Origin: Tubulanus polymorphus
Taxonomy: Eukaryota > Nemertea > Palaeonemertea > Tubulaniformes > Tubulanidae
Direction of reading: 5' to 3'
Length of the DNA: 64,000 bases
Assembly: GCF_964204645.1 (NCBI RefSeq)
Contig: NC_134033.1
Coordinates: 5,242,231-5,306,230, forward strand
The notes under the pieces were generated by a model. The model saw nothing but the letters and a program-made list of their open reading frames with translations, did no database searches and was not told the origin of the DNA. The position numbers were made by a program, and so were the translations under genes. Shown piece after piece: positions 13,758-24,702 of the stretch (position 1 is its first letter; every line of letters starts with the position of its first letter).

Positions 13758-14288
13758 TTATCCACATGTCAAAGGATTGTAGCAACCGGGTTCCTTTGTG
13801 CTTCCTACAAATACAAATTTGAGGTGTGAAAAAATTTCAAACAGATTTGAATTACGTAATGCGGTGTGACTGTAAATTTCCATTACCACCGCCATTTCCG
13901 TTGCCGCCGGCATTTCCGTTGTTTCCGCCATTTCCGTTGTTCCCGCCATTTCCGTTGTTTCCGCCATTTCCGTTATTACCACCGTTTCCATTGCCTTGGC
14001 GAATTTGTCGAGAATCTAGAAAATGTTAGTGGTACGTTATTCAAATCTTGTATGACACCTTATTATAACATAACATTGACATTATTCAAAATGTTAAGTA
14101 CAAGATGTACAAGATGATTGCTGCGATTCAAGATATTCAACTCAATTTCAAATTGTATTTTCAAATTGTATAGCGCACATCTACAGGCTACTTGATCTGT
14201 TAAAGAACTTACGCGCAGCTTCTTCGGAGTATACAGCCGAAGCAACCAGCATTACGAGAGCAAAGATGAGAAGCTGTTTGGAAAACAT
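13758..14288 (-). CDS. Secreted Gly/Asn-repeat prepropeptide, copy 3
   Basis: The exons are 14213-14288, 13887-14015 and 13758-13804, giving 83 aa. It differs from copies 1 and 2 by a Phe-to-Ile change in the signal peptide, RQIR instead of RQVR (the R-x-x-R pattern is kept) and one Gly-to-Ala change in the repeat. The last exon is unchanged. Introns around it carry several substitutions and indels. The coding changes are few and conservative, as expected for a functional gene. Confidence 0.8.
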
Positions 14289-14569
14289 CTGAAGGTGATA
14301 CAAATATTTTTACAATATAATGATATTGTATAATTACAAAAGAAATTTACTGGGGACATTTCATCGGTCAACAAATTGCGAACATTTCCCCTTTGTATTC
14401 ACGCGCACTGCATAGAAAATTATGAATTCAGTCTAGACACAATGTTAACCAAAGACGGTGGTTTAGATGACCGGTAATTCAAAGACAAAATCTTCTGAAA
14501 TCCGTAGAAAATATTTTTTGATCCACCCTTAAATTTTCCTGATTAGTTGTCTCTTCTGAGAGTTCTTAC

Positions 14570-14690
14570 CTTGACTGGAGCAGTTTAATTAAGGAATGTA
14601 CTGGTATCCTGTCCGGTCTGATTTACCCGTGTCTTATATACAATTTAGTTGGATTCATCGTCACATACTGGTGCATGTTCTTCTTATCTG
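14570..14690 (-). promoter_or_regulatory. TATA promoter and 5'UTR exon of copy 3
   Basis: TATATAAG is at 14633-14640 and AGATAAG, a full GATA-factor consensus, is at 14683-14689. The leader donor GTAAGA adjoins 14570. Spacing equals that of copy 1 although the flanks have diverged. Confidence 0.72.
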
Positions 14691-16414
14691 CAAACGATGA
14701 CTTATCCTTTTTTATCACGTTTATGAATCATCAATAGTCAATAGAGATATATGCAGAGACAACGTCAAGATGAAGAGATTGGCAAACAAAGGCAATACTA
14801 ATGCTAGTTTGGATGTACTGATGAAAATAATTTTGGTCATATCATGAACGAGAGCTTCCACAAGCTCGGAAAACTTCAAAGTCTACCAAACTATACGATA
14901 AAATGTCCAATGTAGCCTATCTACTATATACATGGTCTATTTACATTGTATCGCATCATGTTCAACTGTAATGTCATCGTAAAGAAATTTTCCATAGAGT
15001 TCTGCCAATTTTGTATATATCTTTTTAGATAGATCATTTTCATCGAAGGGGTTTTCAACTAACCGACGATTAATTCTTCGAATCTCTAAGCAAGACGCAA
15101 AAGAGAACCCGGTGTTAGTGAACGACTGTACTGTGGTACTATGATCCGTGGGTTGTTGGTAAAAGACAATGTAACAAGACCGGGTTTCTGTGTACTGACT
15201 GACTGAGAACATTTATTCGGGAGCTCATACAAATACGAAAGAGAGGATTATTTTGACATTTGAACGGTTTTGAATTTGAACAGTTTTGGTTGATTTTGTG
15301 CTGTTATATAATAGCTTAGTAACAGTAATTTCAGTCTATTTACAATTCCCGACACCTGGTACTCTCCTTGATGACTATGAACAACACATATAGCTCGATG
15401 CGCAAACGTAGCTCGATAGATTCTGAATGACATGATCAAATTCGAGGCTCTAGCTACTAGACGAAATGCTAAATTCTAAACAATTTAAAGTCTATGAAGC
15501 TTTACTTTTTAGATATTTTTCTTCTTCACATAATTCTTGGAGTTTCACGGATTTTCTTCGGGATATATCTTTTTTCTTATAATTGCGACGAGGCAAAAAG
15601 GATGAAAAATAATGTTCTTATAGTTTCCGAGTTTCACGGGATCCAGAGGTGGATACGAATTCAAAGCAATTAAAAAAGGCATCGAAGTAATCTTTAGTCC
15701 TGAGCCGGCAGATGCAAGTTGATATATTAGTGATTATCGGACCCCCAACAGGAACGCGATAGGCATAATCACCACTGAAAGCACACAGGTCGATCCAACG
15801 CTTGTTTACCATACCCGTGATAATGTGGTGTTGCCATGATAAATTCTGCCAATCAGCATCCGAGTTGAGTTCATGATTCACGAGGATCCAATTAGACTTG
15901 TCTGAGAACGTACTGACTGCCGGGATGTGACCCGCGTATTGGAAAATCAATCTTACATGGAATAGTTCTTTATTACGGCTGTCAAATTTAAGATGTCATT
16001 TTGTCAGCAAATGACAAATCAATCCTCTGAAACTTAACATAAACGTCCATGATTTTGTGTTGATTATTGTCATCATCATTTATATATTTATTACAAATAC
16101 AACCGTTTTTAATATTGTTAACAGCAAATTTAAGGAAGGTTCCAGAAATCTAGCGCAATTAAGGCCTACTTCGGTTTTGTAAAAGTTATTGCGTAAATAT
16201 AAATACAATTGAACTAAATATGAATATTCGTTGTGAGAAGGAGTTCATTGTCAAAGGTGAATTATCTCATAGTCAACCATGTTAACAGGTTGGAGAATGT
16301 CTATGAGTTCTATACAGGAAAAACACGGGTAGAATAGCTTCAAATTTTAAAAGGTTCATATGGCCGGCCACCAGACCTACGTTCATTTCCGCCCAATTTA
16401 AAAATGAACCAACC

Positions 16415-17038
16415 CACATATTCCTCACGCTAAGGATATCCACCGATTAAATAATAGTAGTACTCGTGTAATATATTTGTTTGATATAGCGCAATATCTA
16501 CTGAGTATTCTCTGCGCTATGCATAAGATGTAGGCTACATCAACTTTCTATCCACCAACACACCAACTAGCTGCTAAAAATTGGAAGTAAACTTTTAAGT
16601 TATTGACATCATAAATCTTCCATAAGCACACTGAAGCTCTCGATTCGGCTGATTGATAGTGACGTCTGTTCTGCTCGTGAATATTCATTAGAGATATTGA
16701 CTACGTGTTTTGTGTATAGTTCTGCTATTTGATATCGGTTAGACGGCAAGATGAAGAGATTTTTCCACGATAAATTCATGTAACCTGAAGAAGAGTATTC
16801 TAAGATACCCGTCGTAAAGTCATTTAAGAGGTGCGGGTTCAAGGGTCAAATACAATATGACCAAATTTTTAACTACAATCAAATCAGAATCCTGGGAAAT
16901 GATTTAATTCGTATTTTCACAACTTGGTGAGAGCTATATTTGCAGCTGCTTGTGCACACTGTGTGAAACGCGAAACATTTAATGAATCTATCTATTGTTA
17001 GGTCATCCTTATATCCAATACAACATTATCAATATTAT
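16415..17038. other. Insertion specific to unit 4
   Basis: About 620 bp interrupts sequence that is continuous in units 1-3 (at position 1575 in unit 1). It is AT-rich. I see no coding frame worth calling and no clear terminal repeats. Confidence 0.5.
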
Positions 17039-18911
17039 CATTACGTGCTATAGCAGGTGCGGGGGCACGTTTAGTACCTTCATTCTACCGGCATTCCATC
17101 ACTTCTTCCATTACCAAAATTCCACCACGCATATCAGTCCTGCCCAGAGAGGGATTCGAACCTAATGGAAACGAGTCTGGCACAACACCCTCAACACGAG
17201 TGCGCAGCTCTATGTGTGTGCAGCTAAGATGATTAAGCCAATCAGATATCCCGTTTTATTTTAGCCCGGGCTATTCCATGTAACGTTTACCGGTGAAATT
17301 TACCTCGGCGATAATATAAACTGATTTCGCGCAGATGTTTGCGCAGCAAACCTGCGCGTGAATCCTACAGGCTTGGGCTAGTGTGGCAGTGTTTCTATCG
17401 CTGAACCTGATGACTTCACTGTTACATCGTTTACTGTTTAGTAACGTGTGCAAGCCCTTTACCACACATGGTTTGGTATTCACGGATTGTAACGCATTCA
17501 TACGTCGCATCATTCCACCGACCCATGTATGGAGTGTTTACGTACTTACACACATAACAATATACTTTTTGCACTCACCATACGCCAGAGTTCATAGCCA
17601 TATATGCGCATGCGCGGATACTTACGTCATTCCCAGACATTTATTGTTTATGTGTGACTTAAATACCAACGCGGGTAGTTGGAAAATTGCAACACTGGCC
17701 ATGAACTCCAACCTCCGTACATTTATCTAAACTGCTTAACTACCATCCAACACAATTGCACTAAGGTGACAAAATAAATATGTTGGCTGAGCACGACAAA
17801 TCTTCAAATTGATTACAAATAACATGTCATAAAGTTGTTTTCGGGAACTAACCCAAACCTTTTTCAGGACCCTCATGGCTTTCCTAAACACTATAAGTTT
17901 AGCATTACGAAAGGTTTTTAAAAAGGAAAAAATGACCCGACAATGCAGGACAAAAGTTTGCAAAATTGTGGCTTGTAACTGTAAAATGGGTTATAGACCA
18001 GACAACGAGCGTGCTTGAATCGACGCGCGATAATGAACCCATTAAAACATTATTCAATCATTAACGTTATTCAGGTCAGTTTGCTGGTTGTAACCCACTG
18101 GCAATAATCTTCTTCAAGTGCCTTGGTTTAATTCGCTTCAGTTAATTCAGTTTATTATTCATTTTTTACCTTTTCCAACTTTATTTACGCTCTTTAATGT
18201 TATTGTATTGTGTTAGATAGTGCTGTTTTCACGGGAGGTTTTAATTCATGTCAACGTGGTGATACTATGTATGGGGGAGAGGCGCAGTGGCTGGATGCCG
18301 CTGGCCACTGGTCGCGTCGATCCATGGTTTTTGGCGTTCAAACCCTGTTGATAGAGTTGCTTGGTCGAAGGTTCTTCTCTGGTCTCTCCCCAATTGGGAA
18401 AAAGCAACATCGAACCCACTAATAATGCCCTGCGTGGCGCTTAGTGGGTTGAGGGAATAAAGACAACTATGTAGTGTTGGTGAGCTGTTTTCATGGATAA
18501 TTTAATTCTCGTTTACATTTGCTCTGTGCAATTCTACTTCTGCATTCGCCACAGTATCTTCCACGAGTAAGTACCTATGCTTGCTATAACTAAAATATTA
18601 TATTTATATAATATATTTTACTAAAATCTTACACTTCTTGTCTGAATTTTCCGCTCACTCCCCACCACTAACCCAACCACCACACTATCGTGAAGTGAGC
18701 TGAACTTATGGTTGATGATGAATAGGCATTTAAATGACTGACTAACCCAGCTTAAATGCACCTAAAACAAAAATTAATCCTACCTCTCATCTGAACGAGG
18801 ATTTTGGATTTTGAAAATTAAGTCAACAACAACCGGGAATTACATTTTCAGAAGAATTTTATCGACGGGAAACTTGTATTATCATTGACAAAAGGGACAC
18901 GAATAATATGT

Positions 18912-19431
18912 TTATCCACATGTCAAAGGATTGTAGCAGCCGGGTACCTTTGTGCTTCCTACAAATACAAAATAAGTGTGAACAAGTTTCAAACAGATTT
19001 TAATTACGAAATGTGGTGTGACTAAATTTCCGTTACCACCGCCGCCTCCATTTCCGTTGCCGCCGGCATTCCCGTTGTTTCCGCCATTTCCGTTGTTTCC
19101 GCCATTTCCATTATTACCACCGTTTCCGTTGCCTTGGCGAACTTGTCGTGAATCTAAAGATGTGAGTGGTAAATTATCCAAATCTGCCCACGGAGCGCCG
19201 GCAAAACACTTTATATAACATTGACCTCATATTTAAAGGATTACTTATACACAGACTGGCTGCTGTGATTCAAGATATTCAACTCAATGTCAAATACTAT
19301 TCTCAAATTGTATAGCGCACATTTACAGGTTACTTGATCTCTTTAAGTGACTTACGCGCAGCTTCTTCGGAGTATACAGCCGAAGCAACCAGCATTACGA
19401 GAGCAAAGAAGAGAAGCTGTTTGGAAAACAT
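18912..19431 (-). CDS. Secreted Gly/Asn-repeat prepropeptide, copy 4
   Basis: The exons are 19356-19431, 19037-19153 and 18912-18958, giving 79 aa. The signal-peptide exon is identical to copy 1 at all 76 nucleotides although the introns differ by many substitutions and indels. The repeat exon is four codons shorter, RQVR is kept, and the tail reads STKVPGCYNPLTCG. The last intron (18959-19036) is 78 nt long and has no in-frame stop, so a retained-intron transcript would also be translated through to the same C-terminus. Confidence 0.8.
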
Positions 19432-20140
19432 CTGAAAGTGATACAAACATTTTAAAACGATTTGACGATGCTCAGCGCAATTTGATAATGATGACTTCAA
19501 CAGCTTATGCGATCTTTAAGCTTCGCTTAAACTATATATTTATCGCATTAAGTTAAAATAGATGATCTGGGACTAGGGTTGCTCACTGTTTAATTTCACT
19601 GATGCCAATTCACCTCGCAACAAGCAGCAATCACAAATAAATATTTGACTCAGGACCTAAATATTTGGCTTAGGAGGACCTTGAGGACGTATTTCGAGTG
19701 CGACTCGTACTATAAGATACTTAGTCAGTGCCAGATATATTTTTGTTTTTGGGCCAAATAAATACCCAATTCATTTGATGAAGACGGTACGCCGACTACG
19801 CGCATTTTATCGGTCTGTAAAAAGTGCGGCAATGCAACCATTAGAAACGGCTGACGGATACCGATTCTAACTGTGGACCGTGCAACGATAGCTAAATTTG
19901 AATGATATCATTGTTTTGAATATTCTAAAAATGATGTTTTGATGTATTTCAGCAGGAAAGTTCCCCTTTGTAAGCACTACCACTACTTGAGATAAATACC
20001 AATTATGTTCGTAGAATAATGATGACATAAGAAGGTTTATTAAATTGTATCAAAGTACGAATGAACCAAAATCCGTATGAATGTTTTTCATCTGCACTTT
20101 TCAATTTTCTTGAATAATATACTCTTCGGAGAGTTCTTAC

Positions 20141-20260
20141 CTTGACTGTAGTAGTTAATTTCAGGATTGTAATCGTATCCTGTTCGGTCTGATTTATTTG
20201 TCCCTTATATACAATTTAGTGGGATTCATCGTCACATACCGGTGCATGCTCTTCTTATCA
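20141..20260 (-). promoter_or_regulatory. TATA promoter and 5'UTR exon of copy 4
   Basis: TATATAAG is at 20213-20220 and TGATAAG at 20254-20260. The leader donor GTAAGA adjoins 20141. This is the most diverged of the four intact promoters, yet it keeps TATA, GATA and the donor. Confidence 0.7.
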
Positions 20261-20456
20261 GCGAACGATGATTTTTCCTTTTTTAATCACGATCATTAAT
20301 CATCAATATTCAATTGAGATATACGCAAAGACAACGTCAAGACGAAGAGATTGACCAACGAAGCCACTAATGCTTGGATAGATGAATCGAAAACAGAATT
20401 TTGGGCATATAATATGTGCATGAACGAGTACATTCCTTCCCTCAAGCTTTAAGTCC

Positions 20457-22149
20457 AGTGTAGCCTATCTACTATACATCATCCATACATTCAATCCCTA
20501 CCAAACTACATTATGTGCTTTAATGCCCCGTATACGTAGCCTATTTTCTATACTTTATCCCGTTTGGAATTCTGAATCTTGTTCACAGGATGCAAAACCA
20601 AAAGAAGTTCTTCAAACATGGCCAATATGCCAAGTAACACGTCACGAAAGCTACTAGCTACATGTACGGACGAGGGCTAAGACTCGTAGACCTGGTACCC
20701 ACCTCAATGGTGAAAGATTACACCTTAAATTCAATGCGGAAACGTAAGCTAAGATATAGAATCGGAGTAATATGACCAATTGGAGGTTTCAGCAATGAGA
20801 CGAAATGCTAAATTTGGAATAGTTTAAAGTCTACTAAGTTGACATTGAGATATTCTGCCGACAATAAATCGAGTAAGAGGTCTTGTTATGGAAGCTGTAA
20901 TTTCCGCCAACGTTGTAGGGAATTAATGTCCTCTGCCAGTGTTAGGTCGGTGTCTTTCCTCTAACTGATATCTAACTGTGTATCTATCTAATCAGTGCTT
21001 TAGATACATATATATTATCTCACCGGCTAGTTAATATCCTCTTTTGTGTAAAAACAACTTCTTGAGTCAATTCATCCATCTGTATATTTTCTCAGCCGAA
21101 CAACTCTGATAGTCGGTGTTGTCATATCGCGGAATGACGGAATCGTGGAATTTTCGAAGAACACGGAATTCTTCATTTTCACAGTAACTTCGTTTTCCCA
21201 CGGAAATATACCCTTTGTCGGACAAGGCGCCGGACGCATGTTTTCAATACTGGTACCTGGTTGGCCTATCGTCACTCAACAAATTAACAACACTTCTCAA
21301 CGAGAAAATGGCAACGTAAAACGCAGGCAAAGATCCACCAGTATTGACTGCAGTTCCCAGTGCCTTGTGTATCGGCCCTGTTCCCGTAGCAGTACGTCGG
21401 ATGAGACCGCATATAGGAACTGTGCGTATATCACCACTTAAAAACCTCAAGGGCCGCCTCAAAATGGCGCCTGGTAACTAGAAACCTCCCTATTGTCTTC
21501 GCCATACTTCGTTTTGGTACCGGGTACCCCTTTTCCGGGGCCGTACCTAGCACTTGATTTTTAGATGGACAGAGACATCCGAAAGAGAGCAGTTCTATAG
21601 GATATACGTAATAATAACATTTGCAAAAAGGCACTTTTTCAAAATTCCTAGGAGGCAACTGCCCCGCGCCTGCTAAATACGGCTCTGTCTTCAGAAACCC
21701 TAGGCGCACTTATGGCCTTGACGCCTCGTGATTTTGCTACGCTTCGTGATTCTGCTTCGGTCGTCTTTCAGAAATACGTTCTAGTAAGAGAATTTATATT
21801 GAGTGAACTTACGAAAACTATATTCCTTAATACACGTGCACATTGTGTTTATATGGACGATTGGTATATGAAAATTATAAATCTAAAGATCACGTTACGT
21901 TCTACGTGGCAGTTTTGAACCATCAAGCTGGCGGCGATATTTTAATCAGCAAATGTTCATTGTTATCATCCGACCAGGTGAAATACTATACCTGAGATAC
22001 CACGGGTAACGTAGTCATTACTTTTTATCTATTTACATACGAAGGTGAAATGTAATCCTCCGTTCACACACGCTGACACCCATCCTGTCGATAATGAGTG
22101 TCAAATGAGATGTACCCTCGGTAACCTACGCACATCACTTTCGCTTCAG
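20457..22149. other. Diverged array edge and unassigned sequence
   Basis: 20457-20870 is recognisably homologous to the first 600 bp of the array unit and marks its right edge. From 20870 to 22149 I find only short ORFs with no recognisable protein. Upstream exons of the GPCR could lie here, but I could not identify any. Confidence 0.5.
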
Positions 22150-22676
22150 TTCCGTGGCGGACCTTCCCTGGACTTTTGATTTTTGGATTTGCCATATTGA
22201 TAGTTACTGCGGTGAACGCACTGGTTCTATATCTCACTCCAGTTTTGTCGATACATTTTACCGACCAGTTTTTCGGATGTTACTACGAATTATCGGATCA
22301 AATAACATATTACACCAGTATTGTCATCCACATTCATATTATACCTTTAACTCTGATTATAACATCGAACGCCGTAATAATAGTTCAGTTATTCATAGGT
22401 TCAAAAATGCTATTGTCGGGCAAGAAAACTACCGACGCAAAACGTACGACAATAATGCTTGTAACAGTTTCGCTCGCATTTGCAATATTCAATCTCCCCC
22501 CTGCTATCATTACAGTTTTACCAATCTCACCACATCACAGAGACTTTCTACTGGAAATTTTCACTCAGATTCAGATTTGTAACTATGTAGTTAATTTCTA
22601 CATATATCTTTTACTGGGACGAGAAATTCGTGAATATTTCTGTATGAAAATGCGCTGTAGAAATTCAGACAAATAA
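22150..22676 (+). CDS. Rhodopsin-family GPCR, 3' part (TM4 to C-terminus)
   Basis: A reading frame of about 175 codons opens after a pyrimidine-rich AG acceptor (TTCAG at 22145-22149) and ends at TAA 22674-22676. It encodes a TM4-like helix, an extracellular loop, TM5 (around IIPLTLIITSNAVIIV), a basic third loop, TM6 with FNLPP and TM7 with NFYIY in place of NPxxY, then a helix-8-like LLGREIREYF. The NFYIY variant and TM6 resemble protostome FMRFamide-type peptide receptors; that is a family-level inference. TM1-TM3 with the DRY motif are not visible upstream. It is therefore either the last exon of a gene with distant exons or a truncated pseudogene. The frame is intact. Confidence 0.65.
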
Positions 22677-22775
22677 CCAATGGTTTCATGTCTTGTTTGG
22701 AAATAGTGTGATTATAATTATCATAACCACTTTGAGTTGAGAATTTATGTCATAGAATATGTCATAGAAGCGTGT

Positions 22776-23600
22776 ATTAACCCTCTAGTGCCCGGACATA
22801 GACCCAGGCTTGAAAAAAAATATTTGAAGTGTGAAATCAGTAGCAATGAGGCCAATAAACATTAATATGTGCAAAAAATCAACAAAAAGAAATTTGGACC
22901 ACATTTTGGCAATGTTGTAATTTTACAACAGTGGGCTATAAGGGTCACAAAAATGAAATTACCAAAACTTTCCAAAATTTCCCAAAATCTTCTGAATGAC
23001 TAAAGCCTCACAAATCAAGTATCAGACGGTATATAAATGCAAAATTTATGATTTATTGTCACTTAGGAAGTATATTTTCAACGCTGTCGATGTCACCCTC
23101 GTCATAGTTTTCCTCGTCATTGCCATCCTCTAGAGCATCCATGACATCACAGTCGTTTTCATACCTTGTTTTACTTCCATCCATATTATCTACAATGAAT
23201 GAAACACTGCATTACCAGTATTATACTGAGGGACGTGATGGACACAAACCAAAAATGACCGCAATTTTACATTTCATTTTCTATTTTTGTGGGGCCTATC
23301 GGTTATTTCAAAAAGGAAATCACCCCTAGTAGGTGTGTAAGGCTCTAAAATGCCAGGAATGCCAAATAGATATAATTACTCCAACTACCAAAATTTATTT
23401 GAGATAAACTTGAGTTGCCTAAAAGGCCCGATGTTGCAATAATACAACACCAAAAATTGGCCCTGTCTGACGACGGAACGAGCTCCTTAACATTATTCAT
23501 ATATTTGTAATGATAGAAAACGGTTAAAAAAACAGTGATGCATACCAACTAAATTTTGACGATATTTTGATGAAAAAACATTTCTTATCACGGTGAGGTG
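22776..23600 (-). mobile_element. Degenerate TTAA element with acidic N-terminal ORF
   Basis: TTAA followed by CCCTCTAGTGCC at 22776 resembles a piggyBac-type end. Inside, on the minus strand, 23059-23184 encodes a 41-aa acidic peptide beginning MDGSKTRYEN. It ends in TGA followed at once by AATAAA, resembling the acidic N-terminus of piggyBac-type transposases. Short GTTGYAA/TTACAAC palindromes lie near 22913 and 23431. No catalytic domain remains and the right end is uncertain. Confidence 0.4.
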
Positions 23601-23675
23601 GAATGCTTACTTCCTGGTTGTCGTTGTCAGTCTTACAGCTAGATAGCGCCACTTTATGGTTGTAATCCGGGAAAA

Positions 23676-23815
23676 ATCTAATCCGAGGAGGGGGTGGGGG
23701 TAGCCATAATTGCGGAGGATTCCTTTCTGAAAAGTTCCGAAAGATATCTAATCCGAGGAGGGGTTGAGGTAGCCAGAATTCCGGAAGATTCCGCAGAACA
23801 TCTAAACCCTGACCA
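23676..23815. repeat. Two-copy direct repeat
   Basis: An approximately 70-80 bp segment starting ATCTAATCCGAGGAGGGG occurs twice in tandem (23676 and 23746), with scattered differences. It has no coding sense. Confidence 0.6.
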
Positions 23816-24099
23816 TCTTAACCCTATCCCGAATTGAATTGAAATGAGCTGGTCACTCAATCGCCATCAAGCTGAATAATACGGTTTTCAAATTCATTTG
23901 GAGTCCAACGACTGAGGTCACTGAATATTGCGACTTTCTTACCTGTGAAATAAACCAATTCGATAAGCCTATGGCGTAGATAGGGTTTTTTAACCGTAAC
24001 TCGTCCTGAACAACACCAACAAATGAAAAAGGCATTGAACGCGACCTAATTGAGATAATTGATTTTTTTTTCAAAATAAGCTCAAATGAACCTTTCAAT

Positions 24100-24160
24100 C
24101 TTTTACTGGGACGAGAAATTCGAAAATATTTCTGTGTGAAAATCCGCTGTAGAAATTCCT
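24100..24160 (+). pseudogene. Duplicated GPCR tail fragment
   Basis: About 58 bp nearly identical to the GPCR gene's helix-8 region (22608-22665), translating as LLGREIRKYFCVKIRCRNS. No TM7 sequence precedes it. It is a partial duplicate or remnant of a second receptor copy. Confidence 0.65.
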
Positions 24161-24702
24161 CATTCACTCTATATTACTCAAGATGTCAGTGATAGGTTTC
24201 TCAAATCAATTTTTGCTCTTCTTTCTCAAGAATGTTTAATGTGAAACGAAGATGGCAAGCCGCTTTGCATTTTCTAATCATTACTAATTTTCATTCAATA
24301 TTCGTTTAATTGACAAAGTTGATACTTAATTGAGTTGTTAAAGATCTAGACAGCCTGGCGGTAAGCTAATATTAGGCATGATATGTGAAAAAATACTAAT
24401 AAAACGCTCGTAACAGTTGCATAATAAAATGTCACTTATTTGTGATAACAGGCAAACTTCCGATTTCCGATATAAATGTTCCGGAGATTTGATTTCGATC
24501 ACCCCATAAAGTATAGAGGTCCCTCTTATTACAGGATGGTGCCAATACACCACGACGTAGAGGAGTTTTGTAATCGGATACTCATTGTCTAGACATCTAT
24601 TCTCTTATCTAAAACACGTGCTGTCGAATGATGTAATAAAAATGAAAATCTTTAGTTCGCAGATAAGAACATGCACCTGTTTGTGACGATGAATCCCACA
24701 AT

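Larger units (their letters stand above)
1..20456. repeat. Tandem array of ~5 kb gene-bearing units
   Basis: Units run 1-5010, 5011-10020, 10021-14908 and 14909-20456. A partial, diverged fifth start follows at 20457 to about 20870. Units 1 and 2 have a period of exactly 5010 bp, and I found only two substitutions between them (unit positions 66 and about 3650). Unit 3 matches unit 2 up to about 13515 (one substitution seen, near 11078), then abruptly becomes several percent different with indels. Unit 4 is much more diverged and carries an insertion of about 620 bp near 16415-17038. The pattern suggests an older two-unit duplication re-amplified by unequal crossing-over, or partly an assembly artefact. 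Each unit contains one minus-strand peptide gene. Confidence 0.95.
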
